Part shown: positions 1 to 7,792 of the stretch, in pieces
Layout: every line of letters starts with the position of its first letter
Position numbering within the stretch: the first letter of the stretch is position 1
DNA from: Actinomycetes bacterium
GTDB lineage: Bacteria; Actinomycetota; Thermoleophilia; Solirubrobacterales; Solirubrobacteraceae
Length of the DNA: 15,802 bases
Assembly: GCA_023429855.1 (NCBI GenBank)
Contig: JAEZDB010000106.1
Location: forward strand, 1 to 15,802
Reading direction: 5' to 3'
Notes under the pieces: model-generated
What the model saw: the letters and a program-made list of their open reading frames with translations, nothing else
What the model was told of the DNA's origin: nothing
The model's database searches: none
Position numbers and translations under genes: made by a program

Positions 1-42
1 CTCGCCCTCTACTACGTGAAGACGCTGCCGCCGAAGTCGTAG
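1..42 (+). CDS. C-terminal end of an unidentified protein (partial)
   Basis: Frame 1 is open from the window edge and reads LALYYVKTLPPKS before a TAG stop at 40-42. Only 13 residues are visible, so no family can be assigned. The short helix followed by a Pro-rich end is faintly like the last helix of class I cytochromes c, but that is a guess. The gene converges on the MMPL transporter, with 33 bp between the two stop codons that hold a GC hairpin. It is called because the codon choice is G/C-ending and the stop is followed by that terminator-like hairpin. Confidence 0.45.
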   Translation, partial: LALYYVKTLPPKS

Positions 43-49
43 GGCGCAG

Positions 50-65
50 CGCGCCGGACGGCGCG
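50..65. terminator. GC hairpin between convergent genes
   Basis: The arms CGCGCC (50-55) and GGCGCG (60-65) are perfectly complementary around a 4-nt loop. The hairpin sits in the 33-bp gap between the stop of the left-edge gene and the stop of the MMPL gene. There is no T tract on either side, so it would be a U-less hairpin of the kind proposed for high-GC bacteria. The position is good, but in DNA this GC-rich such hairpins also arise by chance. Confidence 0.35.
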
Positions 66-75
66 GGCGGCTGGG

Positions 76-2316
76 CTACAGCGGCCGCGGCGCCGGCGGC
101 TCGACGGCCTTCGGCAGCGGCCCGGTCGGCACCGCCTGCGACGGCATCGCGAGCTCCGGCGCCGTCTCGTCGATCCCGAGCTTGTTGTGCAGCAGGCGCA
201 GCGGCCTGGGCGCCCACCAGTTCCACTCGCCGAGCAGCTTCATCAGGGCGGGGACGAGCAGGGCGCGGACGATCGTCGCGTCGATCATGACGGCTGCGGC
301 CGTGCCGACGCCGATCTGCTTGATGAAGATGATCTTCGACGTCGCAAAGGCGCCGATCGCCACGCAGAACAGCAGTGCGGCAGCCGTGATGATGCGGCCG
401 GTCCGCTGCAGGCCGACCGCGACCGCCTCCTCGTTGTCGAGGCCGGCGTCGCGGCCTTCCTTTATGCGCGTGAGCAGGAAGACGCCGTAGTCGGTCGAGA
501 GGCCGAACGCGAGCGCGAGCAGCAGCATCGGCTGGGTGCTCTCGAGCCCGCCCTGGCTCTCGAAGTCGAGCAGGCCCTCCAGGTGGCCGTCTTGGAAGAT
601 CAGGACCATGATTCCGAACGCGGCGCTGATCGCCAGGACGTTCATGATCAGCGACTTGATCGGCAGCACCACCGACCCGGTCATGAGGAACAGGATGAAC
701 ATCGTCGACCCGGCGATGATCGCCAGGGCGTACGGCAGCCCCGCCTCGAGCGACTCGAGCTGGTCGACCATGCGCGCCGATTGGCCAGCCACGTAGGTTG
801 GCCCCACCTCCTGGACGGCGCGGATGTCGCGGATCAGGGTGAGCGTACGGTCGTCGAGCATGCCGGTCTTCGCGGTCACGTCGAACTGCCAGATCTGGGC
901 GACGTCGATGGCTTGGGGCGTCGTCACCGACTTCACGCCGGGCAGCTGCTCGATCTTCTCCACGTAGCGCTCGACCTGCAGCGCGTTGGCCTCAGGCGTC
1001 TGCGAGATCACGACGGAGATCGGGTCGGTGCCGACCGTCGAAAAGCGCTCGCGCAGCGTCGTGTCGATCTCCTTGGCCGGGTTGCCGTCGGGCAGGATGC
1101 TCGCGTCGACGCCCGTGAACTGGATCCGCAGGAACGGCGCGCCCGCGAGGAGCAGCACGGCGCTCGTCAGGAGCGTGACGGCGACGGCGTGGCGCATCAC
1201 CCAGCGCGACAGGCGGTACCAAAAGCCCGAGTTCTCCTTGATCTCCGCGTGCTGCCAGCGCTTGGGCGCAAGCGCGTTGACCTTCGGACCGAGCACGTAG
1301 AGCAGCGCAGGGAGTCCGAGGATGGTGAGGAGCGCCGCGACGAGCGCCGTGACCGAGCCGGAGATCGCCATCGACTGCAGGAACTGCTGGGGGAAGACGA
1401 GCAACGACAGCAGCGCGGTGGCGACGGTCATCGCGCTGAACAAGACGGTCCGGCCGGCCGTGTGGACGGTCTGCGAGATCGCGTCGGCGCGGCTGAGGCC
1501 ACGGCCGAGCTCCTCGCGGAAGCGTGAGACGACGAACAGCGAGTAGTCGACCGCGAGGCCGAGCCCGAGCGCGGCCGTGAGGTTGAGCGCGAAGACCGAC
1601 AGCGGGAACGCCTCGTTGATGAGCCGCAGGATGCTGAGCGTCGCGGTGATCGTGACGATGCCGAGCGCCAGCGGCAGCATCGCCGCGACGACGCCGCGGA
1701 ACACGAACAGCATCAGGATGAAGAGGATCGGGAGCGCGATCGACTCGGCGGCGCCGAGGTCGGCGACGGTCTGGTCGGCGATCGACTGCGCGGCCGGCGC
1801 CGGACCGCCGATGTGCACGTCCTTCTCACCGGCAAACGCCTCCTCCAGCCGTTTGCCGATCGGCGCCTCGTCGAGCACCGGCTTGCCGAAGATCGCGATC
1901 AGGCTGAGCTTGCCGTCGGTCGAGGCGAAATCGGCGACGTTGTGTTTGTCGCCGCGCTCGCGCGCCTTGGCGGCCGAGCGGTCCATGTCGCTGATCGTCA
2001 CGACCCGGGCGACGCTCGGGTCCTTCTTGATCCGCACTTTGAGCTCGCGAACGCGCGCGAGCGCCTCGGGGCTGCGGGCGCCCGTCGGCGTGTCGACGAG
2101 AATGAAGAGACCAGGCGCCGCCCTGCTGCCGGCGACCGCCTCAAAGAGCGTGCTCGCGGTCGTCGAGTCGGCCTTCGGGACGATGAACGCATCGCCACCG
2201 GGCAGCCGGCTGGCCAGTCCGCTGCCAAACACGGCGGTGAACAGGAAGAACAGCACCGCGGCGATCAGCACGCCGCGCGAGCGGCGCAGGGCCAATCGGG
2301 TAAGCGCGTCGAACAT
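76..2316 (-). CDS. MMPL/RND-family membrane transporter
   Basis: This 746-aa protein has the duplicated RND/MMPL architecture. It has a first membrane helix (about 15-33), an extracytoplasmic loop (about 36-190), a helix bundle (about 192-345), a helix near 376-395, a second loop (about 398-525) and a second bundle (about 527-695). The family signature appears twice, as GLAVDYSLFVVSRFREE (253-269) and as a related segment at 604-620 reading FGLSTDYGVFLLTRIKE. MMPL proteins export lipids or other hydrophobic molecules using the proton gradient; the substrate here is unknown. The frame stays open upstream to 2454, but those 46 residues are Arg/Pro-rich and overlap the divergent gene, while ATG at 2314-2316 begins with MFDALTRLAL just before the first helix. 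No Shine-Dalgarno is visible. The C-terminal 40 residues are Pro-rich and probably cytoplasmic. Confidence 0.93.
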   Translation of the reverse strand: MFDALTRLALRRSRGVLIAAVLFFLFTAVFGSGLASRLPGGDAFIVPKADSTTASTLFEAVAGSRAAPGLFILVDTPTGARSPEALARVRELKVRIKKDPSVARVVTISDMDRSAAKARERGDKHNVADFASTDGKLSLIAIFGKPVLDEAPIGKRLEEAFAGEKDVHIGGPAPAAQSIADQTVADLGAAESIALPILFILMLFVFRGVVAAMLPLALGIVTITATLSILRLINEAFPLSVFALNLTAALGLGLAVDYSLFVVSRFREELGRGLSRADAISQTVHTAGRTVLFSAMTVATALLSLLVFPQQFLQSMAISGSVTALVAALLTILGLPALLYVLGPKVNALAPKRWQHAEIKENSGFWYRLSRWVMRHAVAVTLLTSAVLLLAGAPFLRIQFTGVDASILPDGNPAKEIDTTLRERFSTVGTDPISVVISQTPEANALQVERYVEKIEQLPGVKSVTTPQAIDVAQIWQFDVTAKTGMLDDRTLTLIRDIRAVQEVGPTYVAGQSARMVDQLESLEAGLPYALAIIAGSTMFILFLMTGSVVLPIKSLIMNVLAISAAFGIMVLIFQDGHLEGLLDFESQGGLESTQPMLLLALAFGLSTDYGVFLLTRIKEGRDAGLDNEEAVAVGLQRTGRIITAAALLFCVAIGAFATSKIIFIKQIGVGTAAAVMIDATIVRALLVPALMKLLGEWNWWAPRPLRLLHNKLGIDETAPELAMPSQAVPTGPLPKAVEPPAPRPL

Positions 2317-2375
2317 GGGGGAAGGGGCTGCAGAAGGTGGCGGCGCGGGACGGCGCGCGCACCGGCAGAGTGTAG
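2317..2375. promoter_or_regulatory. Divergent intergenic region (MMPL / VTT protein)
   Basis: These 59 bp separate two divergently transcribed genes and should carry at least part of both promoters. On the minus strand a TACACT hexamer (2369-2374) could be a -10 element for the MMPL gene, leaving a leader of roughly 45 nt, but there is no recognisable -35. For the plus-strand gene no convincing -10 or ribosome-binding site precedes the GTG. The region assignment is safe; the individual elements are weak. Confidence 0.35.
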
Positions 2376-3188
2376 GTGTCGGATGATGCTGGCGTGCCGC
2401 ACCTAGGAACCACATCGGAAGCTGCCGCCGCGGCTGAAGGCGCCGGCACGCCAAACCCGCCGCCGCTGGCCGACCGCAGGCGCGCGCTGATCAGGCTTGC
2501 GGGGCTGCTCCTGACCCTTGGGAGCCTGGCCGTGATCTTCGTCGTCGGCGGCGTGATCGGTACCGATCGCGTCCAAGCCTGGGTCGACCCGCTGGGCGCG
2601 TTTGGACCGCTCCTCTATATCCCGCTCTCGGCGCTGCTCGGCACGCTCTTCGTGCCTGGGGCCGTCTTGGCGGCAGCCGCAGGGTTGCTGTTCGGGCCGT
2701 GGGTCGGCGCGTTCTCGGCGCTTGCGGCCGGCACCTGCGCAGCGCTGCTGAGCCGCTCGGTGTCGGGACGTGCGGGGCACGCCTCGTTCCACGAGGTCGC
2801 CGAAGGACGCGTTCGAGCGCTGGCCGACCTGGCGCGGCGGAACGGGTTCGTCGCCGTGGTCGTCGCGCGGCTGGCGCCGTGGCTGCCCGACGCGCCGCTC
2901 AACCACGCCTTCGGCGTCGTCGGCCTGAGCGCGCTCACGGTGATGCTCGGGCACCTCGTCGCTGCCGGGCCGCGGGCGTTGGCCTACGCGACGATCGGTG
3001 CCAACAGCGACGATCCGACCGGCACCGACAGTCTGATGGGGTGGGCGCTGAACATCGCCACGGGCGTCGTCGGCACGGTGGTGCTCGTGTTCGTCGTCAT
3101 GCGGCACCGCCAGGCCAAACGGGCCCGCGAGGCGGCGCTCACCGAACGCGTGTCCGGCGACACGCCGCTCGAAGCTACGCAGGAGTAG
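2376..3188 (+). CDS. TVP38/TMEM64-family (VTT domain) membrane protein
   Basis: This 270-aa polytopic protein has a disordered N-terminus of about 35 residues and hydrophobic segments near 38-61, 77-101, 104-127, 157-175, 180-206 and 222-243. The family core is visible as GLLFGPWVGAFSALAAGT (103-120) leading to SRSVSGR (126-132), then RLAPWLPDAPLNHAFGVVG (165-183), which matches the R..P..P...N...G pattern of VTT/DedA-like proteins. Members of this superfamily sit in the inner membrane, and several are implicated in lipid scrambling or envelope homeostasis; the role here is inferred only. The start is the GTG at 2376, without a Shine-Dalgarno; an in-frame GTG at 2394 is the alternative. The next gene begins 10 bp after the stop, so the two probably form an operon. 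The charged C-terminal tail (244-270) is probably cytoplasmic. Confidence 0.88.
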   Translation: MSDDAGVPHLGTTSEAAAAAEGAGTPNPPPLADRRRALIRLAGLLLTLGSLAVIFVVGGVIGTDRVQAWVDPLGAFGPLLYIPLSALLGTLFVPGAVLAAAAGLLFGPWVGAFSALAAGTCAALLSRSVSGRAGHASFHEVAEGRVRALADLARRNGFVAVVVARLAPWLPDAPLNHAFGVVGLSALTVMLGHLVAAGPRALAYATIGANSDDPTGTDSLMGWALNIATGVVGTVVLVFVVMRHRQAKRAREAALTERVSGDTPLEATQE

Positions 3189-3198
3189 CATTCGGCGC

Positions 3199-4173
3199 GT
3201 GACCCGCGTCAGTGAGCCCAAGACGTCTTCCACGCCTGCCCCTCGGCGCCGACGGCCGATCCGCGACGCCGCGCTGAACCTCGCCGATTCGGCGGCTCGT
3301 CAGGGGCTCAAGCACCCGCTGCTCTCGCCTGGCAAGGTCGCCCGTCGGATCCGCGGTCGCGACAGCCTCCGCGACGCCGTCGAGGGCAAGACGGTCGTCG
3401 TCACCGGTGCGTCGTCGGGGATCGGCGAGGAGACCGCGATGCAGTTCGCCGGAGCGGGCGCCAGGGTGCTGCTCGTCGCCCGCCGCGAGATGGAGCTGGC
3501 GCGCGTGCAGACCGCGATCGAGGCCCGCGACGGCGTTGCGCAGAGCTACACCTGCGACCTGTCTGACCTCGACGCGATCAACGCGCTCGTCGAGCAGCTG
3601 CTGGCCGACCACGGCGTGGTCGACATCCTCATCAACAACGCGGGTCGCTCGATCCGCCGCTCGATCGTCGACTCGTTCGACCGCTTCCACGACTTCGAGC
3701 GCACGATGGCGCTCAACTACTACGGCCCGGTGGCGCTCACGCTGGGCCTGCTCCCCGCGATGCTCGAGCAGCGCAGCGGCCAGGTCATCAACATCTCCAC
3801 CTGGGCCACGCAGCTGCCATCGCCGCTCTACGTCGCCTACACCGCGTCGAAGGCCGCCCTCGACGCGTTCACGCGCGGCACCGCGGCCGAGATGCTCGGC
3901 ACTGGCGTCACGCTGAGCTCGGTCCACCTGCCGCTCGTGCGCACGCCGATGATCACGCCCGCCCTCGACGCCTACCGCGGCATGCCGTCGCTCTCCGCCG
4001 ACGAGGCGGCCGGCCTGATCGCCGAGGCGGCGATCATCCGCTCGTCCCGCGTCGAGCCCGCCTTCGTCACGCTCGGCCACATCGGCGACGCCCTCTCCTC
4101 CCGCGGCACCGACCTCGTGATGGGCGCGATGGCCAAGGCGGGGCTGGGCCCGGCAGGGCCGCCGCGCAAGTGA
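3199..4173 (+). CDS. Short-chain dehydrogenase/reductase (SDR), NAD(P)-dependent
   Basis: This 324-aa classical SDR has a basic N-terminal extension of about 60 residues. The Rossmann cofactor motif TGASSGIG is at 69-76, NNAG at 146-149, the catalytic Ser at 200 and the YxxxK pair Tyr214/Lys218 in YTASK. The basic residues ARR (94-96) after strand 2 suggest NADP(H) preference, which is inference. The N-terminal extension and the C-terminal region rich in small residues and helix resemble lipid-associated actinobacterial SDRs, such as those annotated as fatty acyl-CoA reductases, but the substrate is not determined. The start is GTG at 3199. An AGGAG lies 13 nt upstream, overlapping the end of the preceding gene, which is slightly far for a standard Shine-Dalgarno. 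Coupling to the VTT-domain gene is likely. Confidence 0.92.
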   Translation: MTRVSEPKTSSTPAPRRRRPIRDAALNLADSAARQGLKHPLLSPGKVARRIRGRDSLRDAVEGKTVVVTGASSGIGEETAMQFAGAGARVLLVARREMELARVQTAIEARDGVAQSYTCDLSDLDAINALVEQLLADHGVVDILINNAGRSIRRSIVDSFDRFHDFERTMALNYYGPVALTLGLLPAMLEQRSGQVINISTWATQLPSPLYVAYTASKAALDAFTRGTAAEMLGTGVTLSSVHLPLVRTPMITPALDAYRGMPSLSADEAAGLIAEAAIIRSSRVEPAFVTLGHIGDALSSRGTDLVMGAMAKAGLGPAGPPRK

Positions 4174-4241
4174 GCCTGGGCGACCTTGGTGCCGGTCGCT
4201 CGGCTTAGGGCGTAGCTCATCTCGATCATTTTGGGCCCCAG

Positions 4242-4247
4242 TAGTTT
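4242..4247 (+). promoter_or_regulatory. Candidate leaderless -10 element for the KAP NTPase gene
   Basis: TAGTTT fits the TANNNT consensus and ends 6 nt before ATG 4254, the spacing expected if transcription starts at the A of the start codon. No Shine-Dalgarno and no clear -35 are present. If the element is real, it rules out the in-frame GTG at 4248 as the start. Confidence 0.35.
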
Positions 4248-4253
4248 GTGACG

Positions 4254-6407
4254 ATGGAGCACTCCGCGTCTAATCGAAGTGGGCGGCGGGCTGACGCCCC
4301 CCTTGCTGATTCGAGTGGTGACCGTTTGCACCGGTTGCCCTTGGCGAAACAGCTCGCGCTCGACATCTCCGAACCGCCCGAAGACGGTGGCCTCGTGGTA
4401 GCTCTTTGTGGCCCGTGGGGTTCCGGCAAGACTTCGGTGGCCAACATGGCGCTCAGTCAGCTGAAGGACGACGTGGTTGTGGTCCGGTTTAACCCCTGGG
4501 TCTTTTCCGACGCAGAGGATCTGGTCGACCGCTTCTTCGCCGAGATCGCCCAGGCCGTCGGACAGCACGACGCGGGCAGGAAGGTCGTCGGTGCGATCAC
4601 AAACTACGCCGGGAGCCTTGCCAGCGTGGCGGGAACCGTGTCATCCGTAGCGAAGCTCGTGCCTGGCGGAGCAACCGTGGGAGCCTGGGCGGACCTCGTT
4701 AAGTCGGCCGCTGAAACGGGCAACGAAGAAGTATCGCCCGAGCCCATCGACACGCGGACCCTTGACGAGCAGCGCTCAGCGATCGTTACCAGTCTCCGCG
4801 AGTTCGGCCAGCCGATCGTCGTTCTCATCGATGATGTCGACCGCCTGACTGACGAGGAGGTATTCGCCGTCGTTCGACTCGTAAAGCTCGTCGGTGACCT
4901 GAGCGGCGTCGTCTACCTCATGCTTTTCGATCGAGAGAGAGTTGAAGAAGTTCTCGGGGCGAGTGGCGCAGATCCTGAACAGAGGCGCGCCAGAGGGCGC
5001 GCATACCTCGAGAAAATCGTGCAGTCCCGCTATGACCTGCCGGAGCCTCGGCCCCACGAACTCGCGGACCTCCTCTTCGAGCAGATCCCGCGCCTCGTTC
5101 TTCTAAAGCCGCTGGACCAGCTGGTGCTTACTGCCGTCGGGAGACTCGTCAAAACTCCACGAGACGTGACGCGCGTGGTGAACGCGCTTTCGTCCTCCAT
5201 CCGGCTTCACGCAACGGACGTAGCCTCGGTTGACCTCCTCGGGATGGAGGTTCTGCGGATCCTTGAGCCAGATCTTCACGCAGCGCTGCCTAGCTTCCAA
5301 GAGTTGCTGTTCGCTGGAACGCGCTATTCGTCGAACCAGAGCGAGGAAGCGCTCGCGCGGGAGGGTGAGACGGTCACGCAACTGGTGTCACGGGCGGTCG
5401 CCAAGTCAGACTGTGAAGGCGTGCTCGCCGCGCTGTTTCCTGCAAAGGCGGAAGGCATTCGCGGGCCCACACGTGAGGTGCAGGATCGCCGAATTGAACA
5501 GCGTGACAAGCGAGTCGCCAGTCCCGCAGTCTTTCGTCGCTACTACCACGGGTCCGTCGATCCGGGAGCGCTGTCGGGGACAGAGGTCGAGGCGCTCCGT
5601 GAGGCGCTGTCAGAGAATGGTCGGGTTGAGGATTTCTTCAAGCAACTCGCGGATGACCAACTTGTCGGCGCTGTCGAGCTCGTCCCGTTGCTCGTGCGCG
5701 CAGTCTCGCCCGAGTCTGCTGCCGACCACGCTTCAGCTCTAGAGCAGGTCGCTGCGCGACTTCCCGACGAATACACCCGGATCCTCGGAGGCCTTCACTG
5801 GCGTTCTGAGTCACTCCGAGTCGCCATCCGCAGCGTTCTTGAGCAGAGCGGCGGAGCGGAGACGCAGGAGAGGGCTGCCCTCTTGGTGTACGCGCGGGCA
5901 AACGGCTTGAGCGAACGGCTTCGCCTCCTCAAGTGGCTAGGAACGCCCGCTGGTCGGGACACCGAAACGCAGGACGAACCGCTTGGCCGCGCGTTGACCG
6001 AACGGCTGTCAAACGATCTTCGTTCCGACGTCGTCGTGGCCGAGCCCGAGTCACTGGCAAACGAACCCGAGTTGCGCCTTCTTTTGGAAGAAGTCCTCGT
6101 GACCGGCGACCGGGCCTCGACCGCGTCCACGCTCGAGTATCCGGAAGCTCTATTGCGCGTGCTCGTGGACTCGGGCGGATGGCGTACGGGTTCACAGGGC
6201 GGCGGGCCAAATGTGAGCTGGTGGGTGATGAACTACGACTCCGTCGATCGGCTTGTTGGCAAAGAGCTGCTCGGAGAGCAACTTGCATCGCTCGAGGACC
6301 TCGCTGACGTTCGAGCACTAACTGAGTTGGAAAGCGACGCGCTGAGACAGGCGCGTCGCTACGTCGACGGAAAGCCTGCCGAAGAGTGGGGACCGGACGA
6401 CTCCTAG
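4254..6407 (+). CDS. KAP-family P-loop NTPase
   Basis: This 717-aa protein has Walker A GPWGSGKT (53-60), the FNPW motif typical of KAP NTPases (79-82) and Walker B VVLIDDVDRL (189-198). It also has YLEKIVQ (251-257), a PRDVTRVVNAL segment (302-312) in the usual late-motif position, and a VFRRYY block (426-431). Between Walker A and B a Gly/Ala/Val-rich stretch (about 114-148) occupies the place where many KAP proteins insert membrane helices; here it is only weakly hydrophobic. The C-terminal half (about 340-717) is helical-looking and unassigned. KAP proteins couple NTP hydrolysis to membrane-associated processes, and some act in phage exclusion (F-plasmid PifA belongs to the family). Third positions are more A/T-rich: three hand-counted 60-bp lines gave 58, 58 and 62% GC, against 73 and 77% in two of three lines counted in neighbouring genes. 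This suggests later acquisition. ATG 4254 is preferred to GTG 4248 because of the promoter spacing. Confidence 0.87.
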   Translation: MEHSASNRSGRRADAPLADSSGDRLHRLPLAKQLALDISEPPEDGGLVVALCGPWGSGKTSVANMALSQLKDDVVVVRFNPWVFSDAEDLVDRFFAEIAQAVGQHDAGRKVVGAITNYAGSLASVAGTVSSVAKLVPGGATVGAWADLVKSAAETGNEEVSPEPIDTRTLDEQRSAIVTSLREFGQPIVVLIDDVDRLTDEEVFAVVRLVKLVGDLSGVVYLMLFDRERVEEVLGASGADPEQRRARGRAYLEKIVQSRYDLPEPRPHELADLLFEQIPRLVLLKPLDQLVLTAVGRLVKTPRDVTRVVNALSSSIRLHATDVASVDLLGMEVLRILEPDLHAALPSFQELLFAGTRYSSNQSEEALAREGETVTQLVSRAVAKSDCEGVLAALFPAKAEGIRGPTREVQDRRIEQRDKRVASPAVFRRYYHGSVDPGALSGTEVEALREALSENGRVEDFFKQLADDQLVGAVELVPLLVRAVSPESAADHASALEQVAARLPDEYTRILGGLHWRSESLRVAIRSVLEQSGGAETQERAALLVYARANGLSERLRLLKWLGTPAGRDTETQDEPLGRALTERLSNDLRSDVVVAEPESLANEPELRLLLEEVLVTGDRASTASTLEYPEALLRVLVDSGGWRTGSQGGGPNVSWWVMNYDSVDRLVGKELLGEQLASLEDLADVRALTELESDALRQARRYVDGKPAEEWGPDDS

Positions 6408-6483
6408 CTCGCGTCCGACCCACCGCCGTCGCCCGTAGCGGCGACGTGCCAAACCGCCTTTCCGGTGCTTCGGCGCTGGGCGA

Positions 6484-6489
6484 TAACGT
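6484..6489 (+). promoter_or_regulatory. Candidate leaderless -10 element for the catalase-like gene
   Basis: TAACGT (TANNNT) ends 7 nt before GTG 6497, and no Shine-Dalgarno is visible, so a leaderless transcript is plausible. No good -35 stands out. The element lies in the 89-bp gap after the KAP gene and supports the downstream GTG rather than the GTG at 6386. Confidence 0.3.
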
Positions 6490-6496
6490 CGCGGGT

Positions 6497-7792
6497 GTGG
6501 CCTTCACCTCGCTGCTGCAGACCGTCAACGACGCCGCGGACTGGGGGAGGCGCGCCGAGCGCCGCCTGGAGCCGTTCTACCGCGCGCCGCTCGACCGGCT
6601 GGTGCAGCGGCCGCTCGTCGACGGCGTGCAGTGGCTGCTGAACAGCGGACGCGAGCCAGACATCACGCTCGGGCTGGCCGAGGAGCGCATCGATCCGCGC
6701 GAAGACGAGATCGCCGAGCGGATCACGATCTTGCTGCGCGACTGGGTCAGAAAGCACTACAAGCCAGGAGAGGCGCTGCGGGCTGGCAACACGAAGACCT
6801 ACGGCGTCGTACGCGCTGAGCTGCACGTGCTGCCCGACCTCCCCGAGCGGCTCCGCCGCGGCGTCTTCGCCTACCCGGGGGCGTTTCGCGCGTGGGTGCG
6901 GTTCGGCGGCCCCGGACCGCTCGCGCCGCCCGACCTCGACGACAACGGCGTCCTCTCGATCGGGGTGAAGCTCCTCGGCGTGCCCGGGCAGAAGCTGATC
7001 GACGACGAGTCGACCACGCAGGACTTCCTCGGGCTCACCTCGCTCGTGTTCCAGTCGCCCGACGTGGCCAACAACGTCGAGCTGCACGAGCACGTCGCCA
7101 AAGGGACCCCGCTCTTCTACTACGTCAACGGCAGCCCGACGCGGCTGCTCGAGTTCGCGCTCCAGGCCCTCGGTACGCGGGTCTACGCCAGCCCGCTCGA
7201 GGTCCAGTACAACAGCTGCGTCCCGTACCTCCTCGGCGACGGCCAAGCGATCAAGTTCCGGTTCGTGCCGCAGACCACGCCGACGCCGATCCCGCTGCGC
7301 CCGGGTCCCGACTACCTCCACGAGGCGATGGTCGACCGGCTCGCCGACGAAGACGTGGTCTTCGACCTGCTCGTCCAGCGCCAGACCGACCCGTTCAAGA
7401 TGCCGATCGAGAACGCCTCGGTGATCTGGCCCGACGAGCTGTCAGCGCCGGTGAAGGTCGCCGAGCTGCGGATCCCGGCGCAGTCGTTCGACTCCGATGA
7501 GCAGATGGCGTTCGCCGGCAACCTCTCGATGAACCCGTGGCACGCGCTGCCGGCGCACCGGCCGCTCGGCAGTCTCAACCGCGCCCGCAAGAAGATGTAC
7601 GAGGCGCTCTCGAAGGACCGCCAGCGGCTCAACAGCGAGCAGCGGATCGAGCCGACGGGCGACGAGGTCTTTCCCGGGTCGCCCGCCCTGCCGCTCAGCC
7701 GCCCAGCGCCGCCAAGTACCGCAAAGCTCGCACGCCCGGCAGGAAGAAGTACCCGCCGCCGTGCACCGAAACGAACTCCGGCAGCGAAGTGA
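6497..7792 (+). CDS. Catalase-related (catalase-like fold) protein
   Basis: This 431-aa protein belongs to the short catalase-related family. The recognisable landmarks are TKTYGVVRAEL (99-109), FRAWVRFGG (130-138), IGVKLLG (155-161), the TQDF segment (174-177) and NPWHALPAHRPLGSLNRAR (346-364). Aligned by eye to true catalases, the distal His falls on Asn98. The distal Asn of GNNTPVFF falls on Thr in GLTSLVFQ, and the proximal Tyr position is a Leu. Classical H2O2 dismutation is therefore doubtful. Related proteins act on fatty-acid hydroperoxides (coral allene oxide synthase), but that enzyme keeps the distal His. The frame extends back to GTG 6386 inside the KAP gene; GTG 6497, giving MAFTSLLQTV, is preferred because it follows a -10-like hexamer and drops an unconserved-looking leader. 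The C-terminal tail (about 395-431) is Pro/Arg/Lys-rich and is encoded opposite the 3' end of the DyP gene. Confidence 0.82.
   Translation: MAFTSLLQTVNDAADWGRRAERRLEPFYRAPLDRLVQRPLVDGVQWLLNSGREPDITLGLAEERIDPREDEIAERITILLRDWVRKHYKPGEALRAGNTKTYGVVRAELHVLPDLPERLRRGVFAYPGAFRAWVRFGGPGPLAPPDLDDNGVLSIGVKLLGVPGQKLIDDESTTQDFLGLTSLVFQSPDVANNVELHEHVAKGTPLFYYVNGSPTRLLEFALQALGTRVYASPLEVQYNSCVPYLLGDGQAIKFRFVPQTTPTPIPLRPGPDYLHEAMVDRLADEDVVFDLLVQRQTDPFKMPIENASVIWPDELSAPVKVAELRIPAQSFDSDEQMAFAGNLSMNPWHALPAHRPLGSLNRARKKMYEALSKDRQRLNSEQRIEPTGDEVFPGSPALPLSRPAPPSTAKLARPAGRSTRRRAPKRTPAAK

Noticed and set aside
2317..2454. 46-residue N-terminal extension of the MMPL protein
   Set aside because: It is Arg/Pro/His-rich, would overlap the divergent gene, and precedes a typical MMPL start directly before the first membrane helix.
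76..2454. Long plus-strand frames (187-1527, 1577-2386) opposite the MMPL gene
   Set aside because: They are shadows of the transporter. The translations are Arg/Asp/His-rich or Ser/Arg-rich and have no recognisable family.
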